The notes beneath the pieces are model-generated. The model saw only the letters and a list, made by a program, of their open reading frames with translations, did no database searches and was not told the origin of the DNA. From Bacillus crepusculi (GTDB taxonomy: Bacteria > Bacillota > Bacilli > Bacillales > Bacillaceae): a stretch of DNA of 64,000 nt. Of the stretch, positions 28,960 to 37,831 are shown in pieces. Position numbers and translations under genes: made by a program. Within the stretch, counting starts at the first letter, position 1. Each line of letters starts with the position of its first letter. The DNA lies in contig NZ_JACXXE010000001.1 in the NCBI RefSeq assembly GCF_014764715.1, positions 372,001 to 436,000 on the forward strand, given 5' to 3'.

Positions 28960-28987
28960 ATCGTAACATGATGAGAAATCGTGTCAA
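28960..28987 (-). promoter_or_regulatory. Predicted proHJA promoter
   Basis: On the minus strand a perfect TTGACA (28987-28982), a 16-bp spacer and TACGAT (28965-28960), giving a leader of about 50 nt. No T-box motif (GGGTGGNACCNCG) occurs upstream, so control is probably at initiation, as in osmotically induced proHJ. Confidence 0.6.
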
Positions 28988-29174
28988 GAAAGAGCCAGTG
29001 CTTTTCAAAAGTCCCGAATGCACGGTGAACAGCTTGCTGTATGTATGTTAGCTGCGTTTTTTCATTTCAGTAATTTAGATCAAAAGAACTAGTATAATTT
29101 GAATCATAGTACCCTTTCGTTCGACTGAATTCACCATTTTATTTTTGGTTTCGGTGACTTCAATTCTATTTTTT

Positions 29175-29188
29175 AGAAAGCGCTATCA
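29175..29188 (+). promoter_or_regulatory. cre-like site upstream of the P450 promoter
   Basis: AGAAAGCGCTATCA matches the cre consensus TGWAANCGNTNWCA at all but the first position, directly upstream of the putative -35 at 29191. Confidence 0.5.
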
Positions 29189-29190
29189 TT

Positions 29191-29218
29191 TTGGAGACTT
29201 TCTATTTTCCTATACAAT
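29191..29218 (+). promoter_or_regulatory. Candidate P450 promoter
   Basis: TTGGAG, a 16-bp spacer and TACAAT; predicted start ~29225, leader about 110 nt. Confidence 0.4.
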
Positions 29219-29336
29219 GAATGTGCTTGAATATTCCGATCAGACTATTGACATATTTTAGAAAACATGTCCGTTGAAATGACATTTTACTGGTGATACC
29301 GTGAAGGTGAAATCAAGTGAAAAAGGAGCGTTCATA

Positions 29337-30533
29337 ATGAAAGTGAAAGAAAATTACGTCAACGTCATTCCAATGAAAGAAATCCGATCCACGGATGACC
29401 TTCTTTTCCCATTCCCTATTTACAATGATTTACGTGCGCAGAGTGATTTGAGATACGATGAGACAAGAAAGTGCTGGGACCTCTTTCGATATGCGGATAT
29501 TCAGTCCGTTCTAAAGCAGCCAAAAGTGTTCTCTTCACAGCGAGGAAGAAGCACGTCTAAAACGAGCATTTTAACAATGGATCCTCCAAAACATACAAAA
29601 ATGAGAGCACTCGTGAATAAAGCATTCACGCCAAAGGCAATCAAGCAATTAGAAGAAAAGATCAAAGACCTGACACATGATCTATTAAAACAAGTCAAGG
29701 ATCAACGTACATTTGATATCGTGCAAGATCTAGCTGCTCCCCTTCCTGTGATGATCATCGCAGAGCTTCTCGGTGCAGAGGTAGAGGACAGAGAGCTGAT
29801 TAAAAAACATTCTGATGCTCTTGTGGCAGGTGCTAAGGATGAATCAGCACAAGCCATTCAGGCTGTTGTAGACATGCAGAAACGCGCAGAAGAAGAGCTG
29901 TCCGTTTATTTTGCCCATTTGATCCAAAAACGAAAGGAAACCCCTGCTGATGACTTGATCTCTCTTCTCATCCAAGCAGAAATCGATGGTGAGCGATTAA
30001 CGGAAAATGAACTGCTTGGCTTTTGTATTCTCTTACTCGTTGCTGGCAATGAGACAACGACGAATTTAATCACCAATGCAGTACGACTGCTGACAGAGCA
30101 GCCGCATATCGCCGAATCAGTGCGCCAAGATCCCTCTCTTATTCCTCAATTGACCGAGGAAACGCTACGTTATTACCCGCCTGTTCAAGCCATTGGGCGA
30201 ATCGCAGCAGAGGATGTTGAGATCGCAGGCTCACGTATTGAAAAAGGAGACTACCTCATCAGCTGGGTTGCTTCTGCAAATCGTGATGAACGGAAATTCG
30301 AAGATCCTGATACGTTCCGCCTTGACCGGAAATCAAATCCACATATGAGCTTTGGCTTTGGCATTCACTTTTGTCTCGGTGCACCGCTTGCCCGCCTCGA
30401 AAGCCATATTGCGCTTGACGTTTTACTCCATACGTTTCAAGACATCACCTGTGCCGCAGAAAAGCTAAAGCCCATTCAAAGTACGTTTGTTTTTGGGGTA
30501 AAAGAATTTCCTGTACAGGTTACTCGTTTTTAA
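29337..30533 (+). CDS. Cytochrome P450 (CYP109-like)
   Basis: 398-aa soluble bacterial P450. Visible are the I-helix oxygen-activation motif VAGNETTT, the K-helix ExxR (EETLRYYPP) and the heme-binding loop FGFGIHFCLG with the Cys thiolate ligand. The length and the VNVIPMKEI opening suit the CYP109 family, such as B. subtilis YjiB, whose members hydroxylate fatty acids and terpenoids; the substrate here is unknown. The start is the ATG at 29337 (AAGGAG, 9-nt spacing), 12 codons inside the longest frame. No ferredoxin partner is adjacent. Confidence 0.9.
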   Translation: MKVKENYVNVIPMKEIRSTDDLLFPFPIYNDLRAQSDLRYDETRKCWDLFRYADIQSVLKQPKVFSSQRGRSTSKTSILTMDPPKHTKMRALVNKAFTPKAIKQLEEKIKDLTHDLLKQVKDQRTFDIVQDLAAPLPVMIIAELLGAEVEDRELIKKHSDALVAGAKDESAQAIQAVVDMQKRAEEELSVYFAHLIQKRKETPADDLISLLIQAEIDGERLTENELLGFCILLLVAGNETTTNLITNAVRLLTEQPHIAESVRQDPSLIPQLTEETLRYYPPVQAIGRIAAEDVEIAGSRIEKGDYLISWVASANRDERKFEDPDTFRLDRKSNPHMSFGFGIHFCLGAPLARLESHIALDVLLHTFQDITCAAEKLKPIQSTFVFGVKEFPVQVTRF

Positions 30534-30562
30534 AAGGCCCTTTTTAGGGGGGGCTTTTTTTT
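30531..30562 (+). terminator. Terminator after the P450 gene
   Basis: GGCCC...GGGGGGGC hairpin followed by T8; the stem includes a run of seven G. Confidence 0.65.
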
Positions 30563-30610
30563 CATTTTCTTCAGGTTCATCATCTCTTTCTTACCTTCCA
30601 CCCTCGAACA

Positions 30611-30619
30611 TGCTAAAAT
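30611..30619 (+). promoter_or_regulatory. Extended -10 promoter of the yoaE-like gene
   Basis: TGC-TAAAAT, an extended -10, with a weak TTACCT 17 bp upstream of TAAAAT. Predicted leader about 43 nt. Confidence 0.5.
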
Positions 30620-30668
30620 AAAGTCCATACAAAGTGATAACGGAATGCAGAAAGGGAGCCAAAAACTC

Positions 30669-32711
30669 ATGACCGATTATACAGCTATGAAAGACGGAAT
30701 ATTCAAATCAGTTTGTTCGTTAGATTGCCCGGATCAGTGCGGTCTTTTAATACATAAAGAAAACGGAAAGATCGTGAAAGTCCAAGGAGATCCAGACCAT
30801 CCTGTGACACAAGGAAACATTTGCAACAAAGTACGGAATGTCACAGCCCGTTTATATGATGAAAAACGGCTGACCACTCCTTTAAAACGTGTTGGCAGAA
30901 AAGGCGATGGTCAATTTGCACCCATCACGTGGAAGGAAGCCATTGAAACCATTCGGCAAAAATGGACAAAGCTGATCGAAGAAAAAGGCGCGGAAAGCAT
31001 TTTACCTTACAGCTTCTATGGAAACATGGGCAATCTAAATGCAGAGGGAATGGACCGCCGCTTTTTCTATCGTCTCGGTTCAAGTCAGTTAGACCGAACC
31101 ATCTGTCAGTCGGCAGGAACGACTGGCTATAAATACACAATGGGTGGAAGCATCGGGACAGACCCAGAGGACACCATTCATACAAAACTATTTATCTTTT
31201 GGGGCATCAATGCCGTGTCGACCAATATGCACCAAATCACCCTGGCACAAAAAGCGCGAAAGCAAGGAGCAAAGATGATTGTCATTGATGTTCACAAAAA
31301 CCAAACCGGCCGGATGGCTGATTGGTTCATCCCGCTTCGGCCTGGCACTGACAGTGCGCTTGCCCTCGGCATCATGCATGTCCTTTTTGAAGAGGATCTT
31401 ACAGATGCTTCATTTTTAGAGACTTACACGGTCGGTCATAAAGAGCTGCGCGAGCATGTGAAGCAGTATGATCCAGAAACCGTTGAGCATATCACAGGTG
31501 TCCCTAAAGACGACATCATCACACTTGCAAGAATGTACGCAGAGACATCACCGTCTCTGATTCGTATTGGCAATGGTTTACAGCATCATGATAATGGCGG
31601 AATGAGTATTCGAACCATCGCCTGCCTCCCTGCCCTGACTGGTCAATGGCTGCACAAGGGCGGCGGCGCGATGAAATCAAACTCTTCTTTTCTCAGCTAT
31701 AATGAAACAGCTCTTCAGCGGCCTGATCTATTAAAGGAACGCACGCCTAGAACATTTAATATGAATCAGCTAGGCAGTGTGCTGACGAATGCAGAGCCTT
31801 CCGTAGATTCACTCTTCGTCTACTCTTGCAACCCTGCTGTCGTCACACCTGAAGCAAATAAAGTAAGAGAAGGTTTGCTGAGAGAGGACTTATTTACAGT
31901 TGTTCATGACTTGTTCCTGACAGAAACAGCCACATATGCAGACATTGTCCTGCCGGCGACATCTGCCTTTGAAAACGAGGATTTCTATACATCATACTGG
32001 CATCATTATATTCAAATTCAAGAGCCTGTCATTGAACGCTATGGAGAAAGCAAATCAAACACAGAAGTTTTTCGCCTTTTGGCTCATGCGATGGGCTTTG
32101 AAGATGACGCCTTTCGCGAGACAGATGCGGAACTCATGGAACAAGCCCTTCATCACCCTGAAAACCCGCATTATGAGAACATTTCATACAAAGCATTAAA
32201 GGAAAAGAAATGGATTAAAGCAAAACGAGGACCTTTCCAGGACTTAAAGCTCTCTACACCAAGCGGAAAAATTGAGCTTTATTCAAAGCAAATGAAAAAA
32301 GACGGGTATCCAGCGCTTCCAACCTATGTGCCCCTTTATCAGGAAAGTGATTATCCGCTTATCTTTATACCGGGGCCAAACCATAATTTTCTTAATTCCA
32401 CCTTCTCACTTCATGAAAAGCATCAAAAGCTTGAGAAATGTCCGAAGCTTCACATGAATGAACAAGATGCAAAGGAAAGAAAGATTGAAGATGGTGACAT
32501 GGTGCGTGTCCTAAATGACCGTGGAGAATGTGAGCTTGTCGTTTCGGTCGGTCACAATGTGTTACCAGGCGTTGTGGTCAGTCAAGGATTATGGGCAGAT
32601 CAAAAAGGCAAAAAGCATTTGGTCAATGGCCTAACACCTGATCGTTTAGCAGATATGGGCGGCGGCGCCACATTCTTTTCTGGAAGAGTCGAGGTTGAAA
32701 AGAGAGCATAG
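30669..32711 (+). CDS. yoaE: Molybdopterin oxidoreductase, formate-dehydrogenase-like (YoaE)
   Basis: 680-aa cytoplasmic Mo-bis-MGD oxidoreductase. The N-terminal [4Fe-4S] motif is CSLDCPDQC...NICNK, followed by the catalytic domain and a C-terminal dinucleotide-binding domain (IFIPGPNHNFLNS). The physiological substrate is not established for this group. The ATG at 30669 follows AAAGGGAG, while the upstream ATG at 30645 has none; the chosen length equals B. subtilis YoaE. Single gene with a terminator shared with xynA. Confidence 0.88.
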   Translation: MTDYTAMKDGIFKSVCSLDCPDQCGLLIHKENGKIVKVQGDPDHPVTQGNICNKVRNVTARLYDEKRLTTPLKRVGRKGDGQFAPITWKEAIETIRQKWTKLIEEKGAESILPYSFYGNMGNLNAEGMDRRFFYRLGSSQLDRTICQSAGTTGYKYTMGGSIGTDPEDTIHTKLFIFWGINAVSTNMHQITLAQKARKQGAKMIVIDVHKNQTGRMADWFIPLRPGTDSALALGIMHVLFEEDLTDASFLETYTVGHKELREHVKQYDPETVEHITGVPKDDIITLARMYAETSPSLIRIGNGLQHHDNGGMSIRTIACLPALTGQWLHKGGGAMKSNSSFLSYNETALQRPDLLKERTPRTFNMNQLGSVLTNAEPSVDSLFVYSCNPAVVTPEANKVREGLLREDLFTVVHDLFLTETATYADIVLPATSAFENEDFYTSYWHHYIQIQEPVIERYGESKSNTEVFRLLAHAMGFEDDAFRETDAELMEQALHHPENPHYENISYKALKEKKWIKAKRGPFQDLKLSTPSGKIELYSKQMKKDGYPALPTYVPLYQESDYPLIFIPGPNHNFLNSTFSLHEKHQKLEKCPKLHMNEQDAKERKIEDGDMVRVLNDRGECELVVSVGHNVLPGVVVSQGLWADQKGKKHLVNGLTPDRLADMGGGATFFSGRVEVEKRA

Positions 32712-32716
32712 AAAGA

Positions 32717-32757
32717 GGAAAAAGCCAGCAGTGAAATTGAGACTGCCGGCTTTTTTT
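32717..32757. terminator. Bidirectional terminator between yoaE and xynA
   Basis: AAAGCCAGCAGT / ACTGCCGGCTTT stem with one mismatch, followed by T7 on the plus strand and A-rich on the other side. Confidence 0.85.
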
Positions 32758-32767
32758 ATCATCTTTT

Positions 32768-33454
32768 TTAACGTCCAATAAACAATTGATTGGTCATCAC
32801 ATTCGCACTTCCGTTGCTGCGATAGCCTTCTACAGTTAATGCCGTTTCATACATTTTCCCCATTGGCATCCCTAGGCTTTCCCATTTTCTAAAATGCTGA
32901 CTGACAGACACAGTCCCGCTTGTACGTTTTGTTTGACGTACACTCCAATATTGCTTGAAGGTCGCAATCCCAATAATGGAAGGCTGGTTGACACGGGTTG
33001 TTTCATAAATGTCATATGTCCCCCCGTCTACCGTAAATGTTCCTTTATGTGTTCCTGTTGGACGATATGTGCCCCATGAATCAACAATGTAGTATTCAGC
33101 TAGTGGAGATTGTGTCCAGCCATAGACACATAAATAGGAATTCCCGCCTGGGTTAAAGCTTGCGTTGTAATTGATGGAGATGTTGCCAAGCTGATGATGG
33201 GTTTGTGTGGAATCAAACTTCTTTCCTTTTCGAAACAAAGCATTTCCGATATTGTTCCATTGCGCGCTAAATGCCCCGCCGTTATTGAGTGTCATCGATG
33301 TGTTTCCGTAGTCCTTCCATAATTCATAATCGTACCCGCTATGGTTCCCCATTTGATTATTGGTAATAGTCATTGCATGAACTGGTACAGCAGTCAGTGT
33401 CAGCGTGAGTCCAATGCACATCACAATCAATAGCCTGAGTCTTTTTAAATTCAT
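32768..33454 (-). CDS. xynA: Secreted endo-1,4-beta-xylanase, GH11
   Basis: 228-aa extracellular xylanase, same length as characterised B. pumilus XynA. The signal peptide covers residues 1-27 (hydrophobic [16 protein letters not shown], cut after VHA). The beta-jelly-roll catalytic residues are visible: nucleophile Glu in EYYIVDSWG and acid/base Glu in ALTVEGYRS near the C-terminus. The ATG follows AAGGGAGGAATAAAGA. It lies 89 bp after xylB on the same strand, with a lone perfect Shine-Dalgarno sequence in between and no clear promoter of its own. Confidence 0.96.
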   Translation of the reverse strand: MNLKRLRLLIVMCIGLTLTLTAVPVHAMTITNNQMGNHSGYDYELWKDYGNTSMTLNNGGAFSAQWNNIGNALFRKGKKFDSTQTHHQLGNISINYNASFNPGGNSYLCVYGWTQSPLAEYYIVDSWGTYRPTGTHKGTFTVDGGTYDIYETTRVNQPSIIGIATFKQYWSVRQTKRTSGTVSVSQHFRKWESLGMPMGKMYETALTVEGYRSNGSANVMTNQLFIGR

Positions 33455-33510
33455 TCTTTATTCCTCCCTTTTTCATCAATATTATTGTGTCATCTCTCAG
33501 ATGAAACGAC

Positions 33511-33525
33511 CCCATCACCTCCTTT
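33511..33525 (-). promoter_or_regulatory. Orphan perfect Shine-Dalgarno sequence (STAB-SD-like) upstream of xynA
   Basis: On the minus strand AAAGGAGGTGATGGG contains 11 consecutive bases complementary to the 16S rRNA 3' end (AAGGAGGTGAT), yet no properly spaced frame follows. It lies about 57 nt upstream of the xynA start. Such sites at mRNA 5' ends stabilise cry3A-type transcripts in Bacillus. Confidence 0.6.
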
Positions 33526-33543
33526 CATGTAGCGGCTGTCTTG

Positions 33544-35043
33544 CTAGGTGGAACGATACTGCTTTAAACCGGCATGTATGTCTCTTGTTTTTGTATAAAT
33601 GCTTTGATACAAACAGAATAGATGAGCATAGATATCAACATGCTGCTGATGCGGCTCATATACGCCGGCTCGGTGAATAAACTGATCAGCGCATGCTTCA
33701 AGCGATGAATGCCATCCTGAGCCAACCGCTGCAAGCATGGCAGCACCTAAAGCGGGTCCTTGTTCATGTTCTAACTGAATGACCTTTGTCTGAAAAATGT
33801 CCGCTTGCATTTGAAGCCATGTTTGACTTCTCGCACCGCCGCCAATGGACACAATAGAATCTATTCTTTTACCTGCCTGACGGAATAAAGCGATGGATTC
33901 ATTTAACGAAAAGGTGATCCCCTCCAGCACAGCTCTGACCATATGCGCCCTTTTATGCCTGCTGTCTAATCCAATGAAGCTTCCGCGGATGATAGAATCC
34001 GCATAAGGCGTTCTTTCCCCCACTAAATAAGGGGTAAAGAGCAATCCATTCGCTCCTGGCGCTACATCCGCTACACCTTCTAAAAGCGTCTGGAACGATT
34101 CCTCCGGAGCCAGTAAGGATTTTGTCCAATCAAGACTATATCCAGCTGACAGAGTGACACCCATTGTATAAAAAGCGTCTTTTTTTGCATGATGAAACAA
34201 ATGCAAGTTTCCTTGCAGCTCTCTTGCCTGGTCCTCTTCGTAGGAAAGAATGACACCTGAGGTGCCAATACTGCATAACGTGTCACCGGATGACAAAATA
34301 CCAGCACCAATTGCCCCGCAAGCATTATCTGCTCCCCCTGCAAAGACTTTCACACCTTCTTTGATCCCAGTCTCACGTGCAATATGCGGCAAAAGTGTAC
34401 CAACCTCTGCATCTGATGAGACAAGCGGCGGACAAATATGAGGAGGTATATCAAACGCCTGACAAATCTCCTCACTCCACGTTTGTTCTCCGATATCCAA
34501 CAGTAAAGTGCCAGCTGCATCAGAATAATCAATATGAATGGCACCGGTTAATCGAAATCTGACATAATCTTTCGGGAGTAAAAACATGTCTATTTGTTGA
34601 TCAATCTCTCGTTCATGTTCTTTGACCCATAATAATTTAGGCAGTGTGAACCCTTCTAACGCATGATTTTTAGTGATCTTTTGCAGCCGATCCCCTAGCT
34701 TTTTTGTGATACGTATACATTGCTCTGTCGTTCTTGTGTCATTCCACAAGATTGCAGGGCGGAGCACCTCACGGGATTCATCCAATAAAACAAGACCATG
34801 CATCTGTCCTGAAAAGCTGATGCCTTCTACTTGCTTTGAATGAACAGGCTGCCTTTCCATTAATTCTTTCATCGCGGCTATTGTCTGCTCTACCCAATCC
34901 TCAGGATGCTGCTCGCAATAGCCAGGTTTGTCTTGAATGAGCCGGTAAGGCTTAGCGGCTTCGCCGCACACCTTTCCACTCGCATCTACTAATATCGCTT
35001 TGACTCCGCTCGTTCCAAGATCAATTCCCATTACATATTTCAT
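33544..35043 (-). CDS. xylB: Xylulokinase
   Basis: 499-aa FGGY-family kinase phosphorylating D-xylulose at O5. The phosphate-binding opening MGIDLGTSGVKAILVD, the QMHGLVLLD substrate segment and the C-terminal GGGARSQTW adenosine motif are present. It starts 36 bp after xylA in the same operon under XylR control. Length as in B. subtilis XylB. Confidence 0.95.
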   Translation of the reverse strand: MKYVMGIDLGTSGVKAILVDASGKVCGEAAKPYRLIQDKPGYCEQHPEDWVEQTIAAMKELMERQPVHSKQVEGISFSGQMHGLVLLDESREVLRPAILWNDTRTTEQCIRITKKLGDRLQKITKNHALEGFTLPKLLWVKEHEREIDQQIDMFLLPKDYVRFRLTGAIHIDYSDAAGTLLLDIGEQTWSEEICQAFDIPPHICPPLVSSDAEVGTLLPHIARETGIKEGVKVFAGGADNACGAIGAGILSSGDTLCSIGTSGVILSYEEDQARELQGNLHLFHHAKKDAFYTMGVTLSAGYSLDWTKSLLAPEESFQTLLEGVADVAPGANGLLFTPYLVGERTPYADSIIRGSFIGLDSRHKRAHMVRAVLEGITFSLNESIALFRQAGKRIDSIVSIGGGARSQTWLQMQADIFQTKVIQLEHEQGPALGAAMLAAVGSGWHSSLEACADQFIHRAGVYEPHQQHVDIYAHLFCLYQSIYTKTRDIHAGLKQYRST

Positions 35044-35079
35044 GTTTTCACTCCTTCAAAACAAGTCCGCCCATTCCAT

Positions 35080-36417
35080 TTAATCTTCTAACAAGTATTG
35101 ATTCAATCGGGCTTTTAGCTGTTCCTCTCTCCCCGATTCGTTTCGGATCAATGGATGCTTCAACGCATATTCTTCTAATGTATGAAAGTTTGCTTTCCCT
35201 TCTGAAATGTCGCGTCCAATTCCTTCAGCAAAGCTGCGGTACCTGTGCTTGATCACATCTTCAAATACACGGTCTTCGATGAGTCTATGAGCCACCCGCA
35301 GCCCTTTTGCGAACGCATCCATTCCCGCAATATGAGCATACAAAATATCTTCAAGCTGAAAGGAGGCTCTTCTGACTTTTGCATCAAAATTGAGACCACC
35401 AGTTCCTAGTCCGCCATTTTGCAAAATTTCATACATGGCAAGGGTTGTGGCATATAAATCGGTTGGAAATTCATCTGTATCCCACCCAAGAAGCGAATTT
35501 CCTTGATTCGCATCAACTGAACCGAGGAGTCCATGAATTCTTGCGACACGTAATTCATGCTCAAACGTATGACCAGCGAGCGTCGCATGATTGGCCTCGA
35601 TATTTAATTTAAAATGTGAATCTAATCCGTATTGCTTTAAAAAGGCGATAGATGTCGCTGCATCTGTGTCGTATTGGTGGGTTGTCGGCTCCTTTGGCTT
35701 TGGCTCAATTAAAAATTGACCGGTGTACCCAATTTCTTTTGCATAATCGACAGCCATGTGCAAAAAGGTCGCCATGTGGTCAAGCTCCCTTTTCATATCT
35801 GTATTGAGCAGTGTGTCGTAACCTTCTCGTCCTCCCCAGAAAACGTAATTTTCTGCGCCGAGTTCTTTCGCTGTTTCAATTCCTTTCTTAACCTGTGCGG
35901 CCGCATAGGCAAATACATCTGCATGACAAGATGTCGCAGCACCGTGTACAAATCTAGGATGCTTGAACATGTTAGCTGTGTTCCACAGAAGCTTCACTCC
36001 GCTTTGCTGCATATAATCTTTCATTCTTTCTAAAATGATGTCTAATTGTTGGTTTGTCTCTTGCAGCGTGTCTCCCTCTGGTGCAATATCACGGTCATGG
36101 AATGAAAAATATGGAACATCCAATAGGTCAAAAAGCTGAAAAGCCACTTCTAATCTAGCTTTCGCCAAATCCATTCCACTATAGGAATCCCAGGCTCTTT
36201 GCATGGTGCCAGTTCCAAACATGTCTGTTCCATCAGCAGTTAAAGTGTGCCAATAAGCGACTGAGAAACGCAGGTGTTCTTTCATTGTTTTTTTGCCAAT
36301 CATTTCGTTCGGATCATAATATTTAAAAGCAAGTGGATTTTTTGATTGCTTTCCTTCATATTGAATTTTGCCGATTCCCTCTAAGCTGTGTAAGGATTTT
36401 ATATTTGAGTTGACCAT
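35080..36417 (-). CDS. xylA: Xylose isomerase
   Basis: 445-aa class II TIM-barrel isomerase converting D-xylose to D-xylulose. Metal and substrate residues occur in [19 protein letters not shown] (Lys/Glu) and [12 protein letters not shown]. The ATG follows TAGGAGGAATCAAGT. First gene of xylAB, divergent from xylR with a xyl operator about 25 bp upstream of the start codon. Confidence 0.96.
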   Translation of the reverse strand: MVNSNIKSLHSLEGIGKIQYEGKQSKNPLAFKYYDPNEMIGKKTMKEHLRFSVAYWHTLTADGTDMFGTGTMQRAWDSYSGMDLAKARLEVAFQLFDLLDVPYFSFHDRDIAPEGDTLQETNQQLDIILERMKDYMQQSGVKLLWNTANMFKHPRFVHGAATSCHADVFAYAAAQVKKGIETAKELGAENYVFWGGREGYDTLLNTDMKRELDHMATFLHMAVDYAKEIGYTGQFLIEPKPKEPTTHQYDTDAATSIAFLKQYGLDSHFKLNIEANHATLAGHTFEHELRVARIHGLLGSVDANQGNSLLGWDTDEFPTDLYATTLAMYEILQNGGLGTGGLNFDAKVRRASFQLEDILYAHIAGMDAFAKGLRVAHRLIEDRVFEDVIKHRYRSFAEGIGRDISEGKANFHTLEEYALKHPLIRNESGREEQLKARLNQYLLED

Positions 36418-36440
36418 ACTTGATTCCTCCTATTAATACG

Positions 36441-36466
36441 CTTTGTAAGTTGATTCAACAAACTAA
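36441..36466. promoter_or_regulatory. XylR operator upstream of xylA (one degenerate arm)
   Basis: AACAAACTAA at 36457-36466 is a perfect xyl half-site. After a 5-bp spacer, the other arm (CTTTGTAAGTT) matches 8 of 11 bases. The spacer length equals that of the near-perfect operator before xynP. Confidence 0.7.
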
Positions 36467-36629
36467 CGAATCATCTGTCATCAAATGTCTTTGAATTTTC
36501 CATATTTTTTAGTTTTTTAGAAATATTTTCGTTATAATAAAGTTGAAATCATCATTCTCATAGAATACATTCATAAAAAAGTACCTGTTTTCAACTTAAT
36601 CTAAAGACGAAACAAATGGAGTGGATAAC

Positions 36630-37790
36630 GTGGATATCGCTGATCAGAACTTTGTGAAAAAGATAAATCAAAAGCTATTACTAAAAGAAATCCTCCAACA
36701 TGCGCCAATTTCTAGAGCGAAATTATCTGAACGCACTGGTTTAAATAAATCGACTGTTTCTTCCCAAGTAAGTACGTTAATGAAAGAACACCTCGTCTAT
36801 GAAATCGGTCAAGGTGAATCTAGCGGCGGGAGAAGACCTGTTTTACTCATGTTTAATAAACGTGCTGGCTACTCGATCGGTATTGATGTCGGCGTTGATT
36901 ATGTTCATGGCATTTTAACCGACCTTGAAGGCTCCATTCTTTATGAAGAGCAGATCAAGCTTCCATCTAGCTCTCCTGATGTGACGATACGCATATTAAT
37001 TGAATTGATTCAGCAATTGATCACGCAAATCCCTTCTTCTCCATACGGGCTTATTGGGATTGGCATTTGTATACCTGGGCTAGTCGATGAGCATGAACAA
37101 ATCGTGTTTACCCCTCATTCAAAATGGAAAAATGTTGACCTGAAAACAACGCTCCAACATACCTTTCAAGTGCCGGTCTTCATCGAGAATGAAGCAAATG
37201 CTGGTGCATGTGGCGAAAAAATCTTTGGTTCTGCTAAACACTATGACCACCTGATATATGCAAGTATCGGCACTGGAATTGGGATTGGGATCATCATTAA
37301 TCATCATTTATATAGAGGTGCTTTCGGCTTTTCTGGTGAGATGGGACACATGACGATCGACTTTAATGGGCCAACATGCAGCTGCGGAAACCGCGGATGC
37401 TGGGAGCTGTATGCTTCTGAAAAAGCATTGTTTCAGTCACTTCAAACAGATGACCAGCACGTATCCTATCAAGACATTGAACAGCTGGTGAAGTTAAATG
37501 ATATGAAGACGCTTAATGCCTTGCGTAACTTTGGTTTCTACCTTGGCGTGGGTCTCACAAACGTCCTGCATACCTTTAACCCGCAAGCCGTGATTTTACG
37601 AAACAAGGTCATTGAATCACAGCCAACGGTTCTAAGTGTTATTCAAGATGAGGTCTCCTCGAGAATGGATGCACAATTTAGCTCTCGGGTTGAACTGCTT
37701 TCATCATCACTAGGACACAATGCACCGGCATTAGGGATGACCTCTCTTGTCACTGAAGCTTTCCTGCATAATGTCACCCTTTCACAATGA
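36630..37790 (+). CDS. xylR: Xylose operon repressor, ROK family
   Basis: 386-aa repressor: N-terminal winged helix (KLSERTGLNKSTVSSQVSTL, about residues 32-51), then a sugar-kinase-like ROK domain with IGIDVG and the zinc-binding CSCGNRGCWE motif. Xylose relieves binding to xyl operators. The start is GTG at 36630, giving (M)DIADQNFVKKINQ as in B. subtilis XylR; a GTG three codons earlier abuts the GGAG and is unlikely. It lies divergent from xylAB and convergent with xynB. Confidence 0.94.
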   Translation: MDIADQNFVKKINQKLLLKEILQHAPISRAKLSERTGLNKSTVSSQVSTLMKEHLVYEIGQGESSGGRRPVLLMFNKRAGYSIGIDVGVDYVHGILTDLEGSILYEEQIKLPSSSPDVTIRILIELIQQLITQIPSSPYGLIGIGICIPGLVDEHEQIVFTPHSKWKNVDLKTTLQHTFQVPVFIENEANAGACGEKIFGSAKHYDHLIYASIGTGIGIGIIINHHLYRGAFGFSGEMGHMTIDFNGPTCSCGNRGCWELYASEKALFQSLQTDDQHVSYQDIEQLVKLNDMKTLNALRNFGFYLGVGLTNVLHTFNPQAVILRNKVIESQPTVLSVIQDEVSSRMDAQFSSRVELLSSSLGHNAPALGMTSLVTEAFLHNVTLSQ

Positions 37791-37795
37791 CTGAT

Positions 37796-37831
37796 TAAAA
37801 GAGACAGCTTTGACAGAGTTGTCTTTTTTAC
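37796..37831. terminator. Terminator between xylR and xynB
   Basis: AAAAGAGACA...TGTCTTTTTT hairpin between the convergent genes; the T6 tail is on the plus strand and the right side overlaps the xynB stop. Confidence 0.7.

Larger units (their letters stand above)
28988..29336. other. Intergenic region between proH and the P450 gene
   Basis: About 350 bp without a gene. It holds the cre-like site at 29175-29188, a possible P450 promoter at 29191-29218, and GACAT-N12-ATGTC at 29250-29271 in the P450 leader, which might be an operator. No conserved small frame was found. Confidence 0.6.

Noticed and set aside
28892-29100. T-box leader for the proline operon
   Set aside because: No GGGTGGNACCNCG motif or specifier-loop architecture upstream of proH; the leader is only about 50 nt.
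36420-36540. xylA promoter elements
   Set aside because: Several -35-like hexamers exist but none has a matching -10 at 16-18 bp upstream of the operator; position left undefined.
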